DNA of 64,000 bases from Macrococcoides caseolyticum (GTDB lineage: Bacteria > Bacillota > Bacilli > Staphylococcales > Staphylococcaceae): the NCBI RefSeq assembly GCF_021366795.1, contig NZ_JAHCPS010000001.1:349102-413101 (forward strand), read 5' to 3'. How positions within the stretch are numbered: position 1 is the stretch's first letter; each line of letters opens with the position of its first letter. Made by a program: the position numbers and the translations under genes. Shown in pieces: positions 1-8,627 of this stretch. Under the pieces are notes generated by a model. It saw only the letters and a list, made by a program, of their open reading frames with translations, was not told the DNA's origin and did no database searches.

Positions 1-276
1 TTCTTTAACGCCTGTTGTGCCCACGACTAATTTCTTAATATTGACGGCATTGACGGATTCATCATTCCCCTGGTCAATGACTTTTAGCACATCACTTTGT
101 TCAATAATGGATAGCGTAATCTGTATACCACCCGTTCCCCATCCTCTGGCAATAGGTAATTCACGTGAAGCAAAGGCCACTTGATAACCTGGTATCGCTA
201 TGGCTTTAAGAATCGTACGTCTAATTTCTTTCTTTGAATGCTCATCAAAAAATGCGAAATGACCCTCATACTTCAT
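1..276 (-). CDS. phnJ: C-P lyase core subunit PhnJ, N-terminal part
   Basis: PhnJ is the radical-SAM subunit of carbon-phosphorus lyase. It cleaves the C-P bond of 5-phosphoribosyl-1-phosphonate and so releases phosphate from phosphonates. Only about the first 92 residues are in the window; the iron-sulfur cysteines lie outside. The visible part begins MKYEGHFAFFDEHSKKEIRR and contains AIPGYQVAFASRELPIARGW, GTGGIQITLSIIE and DVLKVIDQGNDESVNAVNI, which match the conserved PhnJ N-terminus. The start overlaps the end of phnI by 11 bases, so translation is probably coupled. Identity is confident; whether the gene is intact cannot be judged here. Confidence 0.9.
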   Translation of the reverse strand, partial: MKYEGHFAFFDEHSKKEIRRTILKAIAIPGYQVAFASRELPIARGWGTGGIQITLSIIEQSDVLKVIDQGNDESVNAVNIKKLVVGTTGVKE

Positions 277-1357
277 TTTGATTCTCCTTTATCGTTTGAC
301 GTATACGGTCGAGCATCGACTGGAATGTAACATAATGTGGTAATTTCAAGTGTGAAATAAACCCTGTAGACTCTACTGAATCGATATGCATCAGAACAAA
401 TTCATCGTCTGAAGTCGGTACATCAAAGTCCGGTTGATTCAGACTGTGATCTAAAATACTCATGGCGATAGTTTTCGTTTCATTCTGGCCAAACGTAATG
501 CCATACCCTAGTTCAATCGTCATCTCATCAAACGTATCCTTTTCTGATGACGCTTTATGTGCTGAATAGAAACTTTCAACCTCAGTCATTTCAAAGTCGC
601 CGATAAAGTAGCTCTCATCGCTATTCTCTTCATGCATCACATATACCGGCTGCTGTCCAACACGTAATTCACCGATATTCGGATGCGTTGAAAACCCGTA
701 CCCACGAATCTCTGCATATCCAAGTGCAGTGACTGCACCTGTTTGGCCACGTGTTAATGACTGGAGAATTTGTGATCTTGACGCAGGGAAGGTTATTGCT
801 TTTTTCGTAATATCATCTGGTGCTTCATCGTTTTTTTCTTTCAATTCATATAAACCAACATCTGCTAAGTAATCAATCACTTTCGGTAAATGCGATAAAT
901 CAATCGTATCATTTTCGACACTTTCCTTATCTATCGCTTTAACCGGCAATTGTTCATCAATTAAAGAGAAATCAAGCAAACGATGCGTAAAGTCAGGTGA
1001 CGCACCTAAGATTTGACCTCCAGGAATATCTTTGAAACTCGCTGAAACACGACGTTCTACAAACATCTGTCTCGTATCGACTGTATTAGAATAATATAGC
1101 CTTGGTAGTGTTGAACGATGTGCACGCAATAAAAATACCGCTTCTTCCATATTCCCTTCTGCCTGTTTAATGGCTAACGCAGCTAAATCTCTATCGTAAA
1201 GTGAAGCCTCTGACATGATTTGATTAATCATTTGACGCATCGACGCTTTTATCACATCAATATCAGCGACCAAATTCGATTCGATACGCTTATCATTTAA
1301 CATTTTGATTGATGCTTCAATGGCTTCAGTACCGCCTTTTACTGCAACATAACCCAC
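266..1357 (-). CDS. phnI: C-P lyase core subunit PhnI
   Basis: PhnI acts with PhnG, PhnH and PhnL in the first step of phosphonate breakdown, in which the adenine of ATP is replaced by the phosphonate at ribose C1. The protein has 363 residues, the usual family length, and opens with MGYVAVKGGTEAIEASI, the typical PhnI N-terminus. The chosen start is a GTG with a strong AAAGGAGG about nine bases upstream; that ribosome site lies in the end of phnH, whose stop overlaps it. The gene is third in the operon phnG-H-I-J. No damage is seen. Confidence 0.92.
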   Translation of the reverse strand: MGYVAVKGGTEAIEASIKMLNDKRIESNLVADIDVIKASMRQMINQIMSEASLYDRDLAALAIKQAEGNMEEAVFLLRAHRSTLPRLYYSNTVDTRQMFVERRVSASFKDIPGGQILGASPDFTHRLLDFSLIDEQLPVKAIDKESVENDTIDLSHLPKVIDYLADVGLYELKEKNDEAPDDITKKAITFPASRSQILQSLTRGQTGAVTALGYAEIRGYGFSTHPNIGELRVGQQPVYVMHEENSDESYFIGDFEMTEVESFYSAHKASSEKDTFDEMTIELGYGITFGQNETKTIAMSILDHSLNQPDFDVPTSDDEFVLMHIDSVESTGFISHLKLPHYVTFQSMLDRIRQTIKENQNEV

Positions 1358-1358
1358 T

Positions 1359-1916
1359 TTAATGAACCTCCTTTATTACCGTTGTCCTCGGAATACACAA
1401 GACGCTGTCATCTGTTACAAAAATCATATCCACACCCAGCGGAAAGGATTGACATAACTGATTTCTTTGCGCAATCAATTCAGACATACCAGGCAAATTC
1501 ACCTGAACCTGCGTCTTAATCCCTGGACCTGTTAAAGTATACACATCACCCGATGAGAAATGATCCAGCTGAATCAACCACGTCGCACTGACTTCTGGAT
1601 CTTTATATGTCCCGCGCTTACTCTCTAAAAGCCTGTGCACGTCACTTAAATCTTGCTGCTTCATAATAATATAATCTGCTAGCTGGAGATCCACCACGCG
1701 ACTATTTAATAACAATTGAATCTCTTCCCTATCACTTTGCAACCCATTCACAATATGGAATGTCACTTCGTTATCCAGTAACGTCTGTAATAATAAATAC
1801 ATCGCATCACTATAAGACGTTCTATGCGTGATGCCTTCTATCGGATTAATGACACCCGGCTTACTCATTCCATCCATCACCTGTCTAAACATATGCGTCA
1901 TTTCATGTACATACAT
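1359..1916 (-). CDS. phnH: C-P lyase subunit PhnH
   Basis: PhnH is a non-catalytic homodimeric subunit of the C-P lyase core complex PhnGHIJ. The C-terminal part has FPLGVDMIFVTDD and LCIPRTT, close to the family signature FPLGIDLI...IPRTT, and the N-terminal part has the family's FRQVMDGMSKPG. Two ATGs are possible. The one at 1916 sits six bases from GAGGG, while the ATG at 1922 would touch the ribosome site, so 1916 was chosen; the protein then has 185 residues. It lies nine bases after phnG. Identity is confident from these signatures and from the operon order. Confidence 0.9.
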   Translation of the reverse strand: MYVHEMTHMFRQVMDGMSKPGVINPIEGITHRTSYSDAMYLLLQTLLDNEVTFHIVNGLQSDREEIQLLLNSRVVDLQLADYIIMKQQDLSDVHRLLESKRGTYKDPEVSATWLIQLDHFSSGDVYTLTGPGIKTQVQVNLPGMSELIAQRNQLCQSFPLGVDMIFVTDDSVLCIPRTTVIKEVH

Positions 1917-1925
1917 ATTCATCCC

Positions 1926-2345
1926 TCACACATCCATCGTTTCGAAATCTACTTTAGTCTTCATAATCTCTTGGGTCTTCTCCTGAATCACAAGTTGTTC
2001 CTTCATCGCAAGTTGCGTTAACACATCCTGCAATTCATCCATTAACACACCCGACTGGTAACAACCATCTATAAAAGCTAAAGCAACCGATAAATCATGA
2101 TGCCCGTGCACAATCCCTAAACCTAACTTACCGTTCACGCGCATCTTCGTTTCACTAATCGTCACTTCACCCATGTAGAATAAACTCTCGAGCGCCGTTT
2201 CTCTCACCTTTAACATCACAACGCCATCAGTCGGATAGGAAACCATTTCAACATCTTGTGATGCATGAAACGTGTGATAGAAATCAATTGCCTCTTGATT
2301 ACCATAACGTATGAAAAGCTCAGTCCATCTCTTTCTGTTCATCAT
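1926..2345 (-). CDS. phnG: C-P lyase subunit PhnG
   Basis: PhnG is the small subunit of the C-P lyase core complex and works with PhnH and PhnI. The protein is about 139 residues, the usual size. Family-type segments include NRKRWTELFIRYG near the start, LFYMGEVTISETKMRVNGKL in the middle and GLGIVHGHHDLSVALAFIDG towards the end. Three in-frame ATGs are clustered at 2343-2351; the one at 2345 has the best spacing from GAGGAGAGG, but the others cannot be excluded. It is the first phn structural gene, separated from the upstream GntR gene by a terminator, so it probably has its own promoter within 2352-2428. Confidence 0.85.
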   Translation of the reverse strand: MMNRKRWTELFIRYGNQEAIDFYHTFHASQDVEMVSYPTDGVVMLKVRETALESLFYMGEVTISETKMRVNGKLGLGIVHGHHDLSVALAFIDGCYQSGVLMDELQDVLTQLAMKEQLVIQEKTQEIMKTKVDFETMDV

Positions 2346-2428
2346 TATCATCCTCTCCTCAAGTGCAATACTATCTTGTTGCCAAGTTGCTGTGTGTAAA
2401 GTTTCTGTAAAAATTATTAATACAAAAT

Positions 2429-2461
2429 AAAAAAGAAGATATGAATCACTTCATACCTTCT
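2429..2461 (-). terminator. Terminator after the GntR regulator gene
   Basis: An 11-12 bp inverted repeat (GAAGGTATGAA / TTCATATCTTC, with one G-U pair and a 4-base loop) is followed on the minus strand by a T run. It separates the regulator from phnG, so the phn operon is likely to start from a promoter inside 2352-2428. No clear operator could be read there. Confidence 0.8.
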
Positions 2462-2499
2462 TGTATTATGGACCTTCAGTAATATCACTCTAAAATACA

Positions 2500-3189
2500 T
2501 CAACTCACTATAAACTTAAATAAATCCGTTCTATAAACCGTCTTAAAGCTATCTAAATAATGCCCAGACGTATCCACCGTCATCGCTTCTAAAATTAACA
2601 ATGGTACTAATGAATGACACTTTAAACGCTCTTGTTCCGACTTTAACGGGAAGCCAACACTACACTTTGTTTCAGTTGCTTGAAGATGATGATAACCTTG
2701 TGTCTGATAAAAGTGATACAACGAAGTAATCTCCTGCCCCATCTCACCAATAGATTTGAAACGCTCACCACTTACAATTGACGCATGTATTGCAACAGGA
2801 ATCCCATGAACTAAACGTAAACGCTTGACCTCATAATAAGGACCATTCCCCAGTACTGATAATTCAGATGTCACCTCATCATCACGCAGGCATCTAAAAC
2901 CAATATTCTCAGTTTTAAAATCATAACCCTGTTCAAGCATCTTATCCGTAAAACTTACCGTACCCGATAACGCTAACTCAATGACTGGCAACTTATCGCG
3001 ATAGAATCTACCAATCCCTTGCTTCGAATGAATATACCCCATCTCTTCCAGCTGACTTAATACCTTTCTAACATCAACACGCGTCATACCATACTGCTCT
3101 GATAACGTATGCTCACTCTCTAACTTCTGAGAATAATATTGCCCACTAATCACATTCTGTAATAAATCATTTAATAAATCATTGCCCAC
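2500..3189 (-). CDS. GntR-family (HutC/PhnF-type) transcriptional regulator
   Basis: This is a DNA-binding repressor with an N-terminal winged helix (residues about 1-65: SEQYGMTRVDVRKVLSQLEE, then GYIHSKQGIGRFY) and a C-terminal UTRA-type ligand domain (from about residue 75; YYEVKRLRLVHGIPVAIHAS). The start was set at GTG 3189 because GGAGG lies seven bases upstream; the longer reading frame would overlap the preceding gene. Length is 229 residues, somewhat short for the family. Its position just ahead of phnGHIJ suggests that it controls phosphonate uptake or use, as PhnF does elsewhere. The ligand is unknown. Confidence 0.85.
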   Translation of the reverse strand: MGNDLLNDLLQNVISGQYYSQKLESEHTLSEQYGMTRVDVRKVLSQLEEMGYIHSKQGIGRFYRDKLPVIELALSGTVSFTDKMLEQGYDFKTENIGFRCLRDDEVTSELSVLGNGPYYEVKRLRLVHGIPVAIHASIVSGERFKSIGEMGQEITSLYHFYQTQGYHHLQATETKCSVGFPLKSEQERLKCHSLVPLLILEAMTVDTSGHYLDSFKTVYRTDLFKFIVS

Positions 3190-3208
3190 TTGAGCACCTC
3201 CGTTAGTA

Positions 3209-3532
3209 CTAATCTCGCACAAACGATGCATCATGATCACTCAACGTATCAGATACATAACGCTCTACTTTCATATGTAAATCATATTTCTCACGGAGAA
3301 CAGAAATCTCATCCATCATCGGTGACGCATGATGCTTATCAATGGCAGATTGATCTGTCCAGCTATCAATTAATAATACCGTTTCACGATCATCTACAGG
3401 ATAAAAATATTCATAACGTAAGTTCCCAGCCTGCGCTCTAATACGCTCCACAATACCCGATGAAACCATCTCGCGCATAAACGCACGCGCATTACCATGC
3501 TCACCAGTATAATAAATATTGACAGTAATCAT
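3209..3532 (-). CDS. Antibiotic-biosynthesis-monooxygenase (ABM/YgiN-like) family protein
   Basis: This is a 107-residue protein with the ferredoxin-like alpha/beta fold signature of the ABM family: an N-terminal strand MITVNIYYTGEHGN, a helix, ETVLLIDSWTDQSAIDKHHA, and ASPMMDEISVLREKY. Members include quinol and haem monooxygenases and many proteins of unknown substrate. GGTGGG precedes the ATG. The gene is 19 bases upstream of the GntR regulator with no terminator between, so the two probably share a transcript. A role in phosphonate metabolism is inference from context only. Confidence 0.75.
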   Translation of the reverse strand: MITVNIYYTGEHGNARAFMREMVSSGIVERIRAQAGNLRYEYFYPVDDRETVLLIDSWTDQSAIDKHHASPMMDEISVLREKYDLHMKVERYVSDTLSDHDASFVRD

Positions 3533-3680
3533 ATTAACCCACCTTCAAACGATAAAATTACCAAAATCAATTCACATCTATTATAGCATGGCTTATCTAT
3601 TACACTAATGATGACATTTCAATGATTATCTTTTTATATTCAGGTTATATTAAAAGTAAATAAATCCAGGAGGTCATACA

Positions 3681-4091
3681 ATGTGGACAATGAATGATTA
3701 TCCGAATAGCTGGAAGAACTTCGATGAACTAGAACGCAAGAAAGCGATTGATATCGGCAATGCGATGCTCAAGCAAGGGTATAAAAAAGAAGATTTAATT
3801 CCAATCGCAACAAAGCAAGCACAAGATTGGTATAAAGATGCGAAGGACGAAGAACTTGAAACTTTAAAGCATAAGAAGATCACATTGCACCAAAAAGATG
3901 ATTCAGTATATACAGACTTAATCGACAATGATGTAGAAGTATATTTCGAAGACGATGTATGGAAAGTGAAAACTAAAAATGCAAAACGCGCAACAGGAAC
4001 TTTCGATACAAAGAAAGAAGCTGTTGCACGTGCAAAAGAGATTGCTGAGAATAGAGATTCAAAAGTGATTGAGCATAAAAAGGATAAATAG
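3681..4091 (+). CDS. YdaT-like DUF2188 protein
   Basis: A small hydrophilic, lysine- and acid-rich protein of 136 residues. The N-terminal part (MWTMNDYPNSWKNFDELERK) resembles ChaB/YdaT-type proteins. The C-terminal part (VWKVKTKNAKRATGTFDTKK then EAVARAKEIAENR) is the DUF2188 pattern in which a strand pair precedes an alternating helix. Relatives in Bacillus are general-stress proteins of unknown activity. The ribosome site AGGAGG is eight bases before the ATG. It is monocistronic and faces convergent genes through a shared terminator. Confidence 0.75.
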   Translation: MWTMNDYPNSWKNFDELERKKAIDIGNAMLKQGYKKEDLIPIATKQAQDWYKDAKDEELETLKHKKITLHQKDDSVYTDLIDNDVEVYFEDDVWKVKTKNAKRATGTFDTKKEAVARAKEIAENRDSKVIEHKKDK

Positions 4092-4112
4092 TTTCTATCA
4101 TACTATTTACGC

Positions 4113-4164
4113 ATAAAAAAACAAAGTGGGGAGAATAGAAACCCATATTCCCTCCCCTGTTTTT
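4113..4164. terminator. Bidirectional terminator
   Basis: A GC-rich imperfect stem (GGGGAGAATA against TATTCCCTCCCC) is flanked by A7 on the left and T5 on the right, so it can stop transcription from the YdaT-like gene (+) and from the amidohydrolase gene (-). The right edge touches the amidohydrolase stop codon. Confidence 0.8.
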
Positions 4165-5311
4165 ATTTATACTCTCTCGCCACTTTAACAAACATTTCTA
4201 ACCCTATACTAAACCCATCCTCGTTTAATCCAAATTTAGGATGGTGATGTGGATAATCGAAGTCTTCACTACCAGTTCCTATGAATATATACACACATGG
4301 TGCGACCTTGTTGTAGGCACTAAAGTCTTCTCCACCGAGCATTGGTGGTTCAGTTATGATATTATCGTAATCTCTTTTAGCAATATCCATAATAAATTGG
4401 GTATGCTCTGGATCGTTATAGACTGCATCATATCCAATTGTATAATCAATCGTGTATGTAGCATCATTGGCAAGGGTTAGATGTTCTAATAGCTTCTCAA
4501 TGTTCTTCTTTACAAACTGTCTATTCGCCTCAGTCGTCGTTCTTACTGATCCTCCAAGAAGAACTTTATCTGGTATGACATTCTCAGCACCTGTTGTTCC
4601 CGCCTGAAATACTGTATTAGAAACAACTACCGGATCAAATGGATCCAACCTGCGAGAAACGAGTGTCTGTAATTGCGTAACAAACTGACTTCCTATAACT
4701 ACGGGATCAATACTTCTATGTGGCTGACTTGCATGTCCACCTTTTCCTTGAATCGTGATAGCATAAACATCCGAATTCGCACTTGCCGGTCCTGCTTTAA
4801 TATCAATATGTCCCAATGGTAATGTTGCCCAAAGATGATGTCCATAAATAAAGTCAAAGTCTTTAAAGTAACCTGTTTCCACAAGTTCTCTTGCTCCGCC
4901 AGGTATCAGTTCTTCTGCATGCTGAAAGATACAGTGAATCTCATTATCTAATTCATCTATATGATCATTGAAATAAAATGCTGCCCCTAATAACAGCGCC
5001 GTATGTCCATCATGACCACAGGCATGCATCCATCCGTCTCTCTCTGATACAAATTCAATATCCGTTCTTTCTTCTTGAATTGGCAGTGCATCGATATCCG
5101 CGCGTAATCCAATCTTTTTATTACCACCTTTATTGAATACTGCTACTGTTCCAGTATCAGTGAGTTCAATCACTTCACAATGCTCTAATTGATTTAAGTG
5201 TTCTCTAATATAATGTGCAGTTTCATATTCCTTAAATGAAGGTTCAGGATATTGATGTAGATAACGTCTTATCTCAATAATCTTGTCTTTGTACTCATTA
5301 TAATCACACAT
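4163..5311 (-). CDS. M20 family amidohydrolase (AbgB/hippurate-hydrolase type)
   Basis: A 382-residue metallopeptidase-like amidohydrolase that removes an acyl or aminoacyl group from an N-acyl amino acid. The metal site pattern is complete: ADIDALPIQE, MHACGHDGHTALLLGAA, the catalytic glutamates in HAEELIPGGA, the ligand histidine in DFIYGHHLW, and LGGEDFSAY followed by HHHPKFGLNEDGF near the end. The lid domain begins near KGGHASQPH. The gene starts one base after the AbgT-type transporter, whose last codons carry its GGAGG. The pair suggests import and hydrolysis of an aminoacyl-glutamate or similar compound; the true substrate cannot be read from sequence. Confidence 0.88.
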   Translation of the reverse strand: MCDYNEYKDKIIEIRRYLHQYPEPSFKEYETAHYIREHLNQLEHCEVIELTDTGTVAVFNKGGNKKIGLRADIDALPIQEERTDIEFVSERDGWMHACGHDGHTALLLGAAFYFNDHIDELDNEIHCIFQHAEELIPGGARELVETGYFKDFDFIYGHHLWATLPLGHIDIKAGPASANSDVYAITIQGKGGHASQPHRSIDPVVIGSQFVTQLQTLVSRRLDPFDPVVVSNTVFQAGTTGAENVIPDKVLLGGSVRTTTEANRQFVKKNIEKLLEHLTLANDATYTIDYTIGYDAVYNDPEHTQFIMDIAKRDYDNIITEPPMLGGEDFSAYNKVAPCVYIFIGTGSEDFDYPHHHPKFGLNEDGFSIGLEMFVKVAREYK

Positions 5312-5312
5312 A

Positions 5313-6845
5313 CTACTTACCTCCTAAATGAATAGGACCACCAGGACCTACTGGAATACCTAAATAGAACCAGACTAAAAGTAATAACGTCCAGAAGATA
5401 CCAAAAGCAATAGAGTAAGGCATAAGTGCTGCAATCATTGTACCGAGACCAATATTTTTATCATACTTTTGTGCATAAGACAGTAATAACGGTAAATATG
5501 GCATCATTGGCGTGATTGGATTCGTAATAGAATCTCCTACACGGTAAATGACTTGCGTAAAAGCTGGATGAATGCCTAAAAGCATGAGCATCGGTACTAA
5601 AATAGGCGCTAGAATAGCCCATTTCGCTGAAGCACTTCCAATTAACATATTTATGAATGCTGATAAAATGAGTACACCTAAAATTAACACGACACCATTT
5701 TGCCCCTTTAATAGAGCCGCACCTTTAATTGCCACTATCGTACCTAAATTACTCCAAGTGAAAAAGGCTAACATCTGAGCTGCAAAGAAAACAATAACGA
5801 TAAAACCACCCATAGAACTCATCGATTCGGCCAGCATCTCAGAGAACTTACGTGTCGAACGCATTGTTCCGGCCATATAACCATAGATTAATCCTGGTAC
5901 TAAGAATAACAATGTAATAATGGGTACAATCCCGTTCATTAACGGAGAATCATCAATTAACGATCCTGTCTTAGCATTTCTAAGTAGCGCATGCTCTGGT
6001 ACAGTAAGTAATATGAGTAATCCCATCAATAACAAGATACTAATATTCGCCCAAATCATCGCCTTACGTTCCTTTGGTGCAACATGCTCATTTGTTTCAT
6101 CATCCGTGTATGTACCCTCATACTTTCCAAATCTCGGAATAACAATCTTACTTGTCACAAACCATGCAACGACAAGTAATAAAAACGTAGAAGCACATAA
6201 GAAATAATAGTTCATCGCCGCATTAACTTTAACGCTGCCGTCAATTAACTTCGTCGCTGGTTCAGTGAATGATACTGCTAACGCATCTGTCATACCAATG
6301 ACTAAACTCGCTGAGAATCCTCCTAGTGCTGCAGCATAAGCCATCGCAAGACCTGCAATTGGGTGATAACCTAGACGAATAAATACCATCGCAGCAATTG
6401 GAGGTAATACAATTGTCGCCGCATCTCCAGCTGCATTCCCCATAATACCAACAAAGATAATAATTGGAATGATAATCTTCTTCGGTGTCTTCTCAATCGT
6501 ATATTTCATTAATGTTTCGAAATAACCTGTCTTTTCAGCAATACCGACACCAATCATTACAACAAGTACAAGCCCGAGTGGCGGGAATGCTGCAAAGTTT
6601 GGCACCGCTTCAGATATAATCTTTGCTATGCCATCTGGTGTAAGTAGATTAATCGCTTTAACAACCTTACCATCGGCAGGATTCTTTGCTTGTACTCCAA
6701 ATAGACTTGCAATCCATGAAGCAATAAGTATTAAGCCACACAATGAAATAAAGATCACGACTGGATCTGGTAGCTTATTACCTGCACGTTCAATACCGTC
6801 CAGGAACTTATCCATAAATCCCTTTTTCTTTACGTTTTCATTCAT
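5313..6845 (-). CDS. AbgT-family transporter
   Basis: A membrane protein of 510 residues with many hydrophobic segments. AbgT-family signs include GIMGNAAGDAATIVLPPIAA near residue 130, GSASAKWAILAPILVPMLM and YRVGDSITNPITPMMPYLPL towards the C-terminus. AbgT imports p-aminobenzoyl-glutamate in E. coli, and other members export sulfonamides. The immediate downstream M20 amidohydrolase favours a nutritional import role here. The N-terminal cytoplasmic stretch FMDKFLDGIERAGNKLPDPV is typical. It is the first gene of a two-gene operon. Confidence 0.9.
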   Translation of the reverse strand: MNENVKKKGFMDKFLDGIERAGNKLPDPVVIFISLCGLILIASWIASLFGVQAKNPADGKVVKAINLLTPDGIAKIISEAVPNFAAFPPLGLVLVVMIGVGIAEKTGYFETLMKYTIEKTPKKIIIPIIIFVGIMGNAAGDAATIVLPPIAAMVFIRLGYHPIAGLAMAYAAALGGFSASLVIGMTDALAVSFTEPATKLIDGSVKVNAAMNYYFLCASTFLLLVVAWFVTSKIVIPRFGKYEGTYTDDETNEHVAPKERKAMIWANISILLLMGLLILLTVPEHALLRNAKTGSLIDDSPLMNGIVPIITLLFLVPGLIYGYMAGTMRSTRKFSEMLAESMSSMGGFIVIVFFAAQMLAFFTWSNLGTIVAIKGAALLKGQNGVVLILGVLILSAFINMLIGSASAKWAILAPILVPMLMLLGIHPAFTQVIYRVGDSITNPITPMMPYLPLLLSYAQKYDKNIGLGTMIAALMPYSIAFGIFWTLLLLVWFYLGIPVGPGGPIHLGGK

Positions 6846-6982
6846 TACATCTCCCCCTGTTTAATTGAGTGAAAATTCAGTTAAATAAATTTATAATACT
6901 ATACTATCGATACTGTCTGGAGAATACAAATAATTATGTAAAGAAATATAAGGTAATATATACATTTTAATAGATTCAAATT

Positions 6983-7024
6983 AAAATAAGCTCAGTCTCT
7001 CCACTTGGAAAGAACTGAGCTTTT
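6983..7024 (-). terminator. Terminator of the lipoprotein gene
   Basis: The inverted repeat AAGCTCAGT / ACTGAGCTT surrounds an internal loop with T-rich flanks on both sides. It lies just downstream of the lipoprotein gene on the minus strand and upstream of the abgT promoter region. Confidence 0.75.
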
Positions 7025-7047
7025 GAAATTTATATGATTAAAGCTAT

Positions 7048-7416
7048 TTACTCTTTTTTCGTTAATTTACCTGTCATCTTCATAGGTAAATCTTTTTCTT
7101 TTTCCGTCATTTTCGCTTTACCTTCATATGAACCATCTTTTTCTTTCAAATCATACAATGTAACTTTTTTAGATTTGTCTTCAGAAAAATATAAAATAAT
7201 TTTATCTTCACCTTCGACTTCATATTTCAACGATTCACCTTTACCTATAGCCTCAGCTTTGTCACCTTTGAATTTTAAATCAAAATTCATTGCAGAGCTT
7301 CCATCTTGACTTAAATCGAAGTTGTAAGTATTACCGTCTAACTCTCCTTTTAAACCACCACAAGCCGCTAAAACCATTGATAAAACAAGAAGTAACCCTA
7401 AAAATTTCTTCATCAT
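7048..7416 (-). CDS. Small secreted lipoprotein of unknown function
   Basis: A 122-residue protein with a lipoprotein signal peptide: MMKKFLGLLLVLSMVLAACG, with lipobox LAAC, so the mature protein should be anchored by a diacylglyceryl cysteine at the outer face of the membrane. The mature part is a charged beta-rich domain (YNFDLSQDGSSAMNFDLKFK, then KIILYFSEDKSKKVTLYDLK), like the small lipoproteins common in staphylococci. AGGGGG precedes two adjacent ATGs, so the start is uncertain by one codon. It is monocistronic between two terminators. No substrate or partner is indicated. Confidence 0.8.
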   Translation of the reverse strand: MMKKFLGLLLVLSMVLAACGGLKGELDGNTYNFDLSQDGSSAMNFDLKFKGDKAEAIGKGESLKYEVEGEDKIILYFSEDKSKKVTLYDLKEKDGSYEGKAKMTEKEKDLPMKMTGKLTKKE

Positions 7417-7605
7417 ATTTCCCCCTAAAATGATTAATAAATTACAATTGTTACTCTATGTTTATTATTATACCTATCTTTTGAATATATTCCCAACAAA
7501 ATCACCCAAAAAGGTTAAAAGTTTATTTCTAGATGTAATTTTTACTGTCATTCAATTGTAAGACAGTTGTGGATTGTGTTCATATTTCTTACTTATAATG
7601 ACTGA

Positions 7606-7634
7606 ATAAAAAAACACCCACTTTCGTGAGTGTT
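7606..7634 (-). terminator. Terminator of the xylose operon
   Basis: The hairpin AACACTCAC-GAAA-GTGGGTGTT is followed by seven T on the minus strand, directly after galM, the last gene of the xylose operon. It also marks the end of the 190-base stretch upstream of the lipoprotein gene, in which no other gene is seen. Confidence 0.88.
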
Positions 7635-7640
7635 TGATAT

Positions 7641-8621
7641 TTATACCCCTATAAACTTGTACACCGTTTGATATGTTTTCATACCATCGATCAATGGTGG
7701 TTCATCTGAGTTGACACTATTTGGTTCAAACTGTGTTTCAAGACATACGCCACTATATTGGTTGTAGATTACGCCATCTTTTCCAGGGACGTTATCCAAG
7801 CCGTTTCCTGTATAGAGTTGAATGCATGGCATGTTTGTATAAACGTCCATTTGAATACCTGTCGTATTACCAATTAATGTGGCACATTTATGTGTAAGTC
7901 TAGGTTCATTTAATACGTAATTATCATCAAAGCCGCATGTATTATTTTCTTCAATTACTTTTAACGTTGTAAAATCCATAGGTGTTGCTTTGACTTCTAA
8001 ATGTTCTCCAGTTGGTATGTTTTCATCATCTAATTCAGAGTAGTAATGACTATCCAGCCATAACTGATGTTGCATTACTGATCCACTATCATGTCCGTTC
8101 AAGTTAAAGTAACTATGATTGGTCGGGTTAAATACGGTTACTTCATTACTATGTCCATGATAAGCTATCTTAAGCGCGTTATCTTCAGTTACTGTATAAG
8201 TGACTGTTACCTTTAGTGTCCCAGGAAATCCTTGATCAAGGTGTGGGCTGATGAGTTCTAAAGACAACTCATTTTCTTTAATTGTTGTGACTTTCCATCG
8301 TCTTAATTGATACCCATCTCCTCCACTATGGAGCGTGTTATTTGCTTCATTTTGTTCCGTTTGATATGTTTTTCCGTCTATATTGAACGTTCCATTGGCA
8401 ATTCTATTCGCCACTCTGCCAATGATTCCACCAAAGTAACAAGATGTATGCTTTTTATATGCTTCAAGCTGCTCAAACCCTAAGACTACATCGATTGTTT
8501 TATTATTGCTTTGAAGCATTATCTTAGTAATGGTTGCACCTAAATCCGTCACTTCTACTTCTAGTCCATTGTGATTTCGAATGGTATAGCGTTTATATTC
8601 ACTTTGTTTCGTCACTTTCAT
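7641..8621 (-). CDS. galM: Aldose 1-epimerase (mutarotase)
   Basis: This enzyme interconverts the alpha and beta anomers of aldoses. The protein has about 326 residues. Catalytic landmarks are present: GRVANRIANGTF, TLHSGGDGYQLRRW with the active-site histidine, NPTNHSYFNLNGH with the second histidine, and CLETQFEPNSVNSDEPP with the acidic base. It is the last gene of the xylA-xylB-porter-galM cluster, six bases after the porter gene, so its natural substrate here is probably xylose. The start was taken as the ATG at 8621, preceded by AAGG. Confidence 0.92.
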   Translation of the reverse strand: MKVTKQSEYKRYTIRNHNGLEVEVTDLGATITKIMLQSNNKTIDVVLGFEQLEAYKKHTSCYFGGIIGRVANRIANGTFNIDGKTYQTEQNEANNTLHSGGDGYQLRRWKVTTIKENELSLELISPHLDQGFPGTLKVTVTYTVTEDNALKIAYHGHSNEVTVFNPTNHSYFNLNGHDSGSVMQHQLWLDSHYYSELDDENIPTGEHLEVKATPMDFTTLKVIEENNTCGFDDNYVLNEPRLTHKCATLIGNTTGIQMDVYTNMPCIQLYTGNGLDNVPGKDGVIYNQYSGVCLETQFEPNSVNSDEPPLIDGMKTYQTVYKFIGV

Positions 8622-8627
8622 CACACC

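Noticed and set aside
3190..3441. A plus-strand frame of 83 codons
   Set aside because: It is antisense to the ABM-type gene and the GntR start, with no ribosome site.
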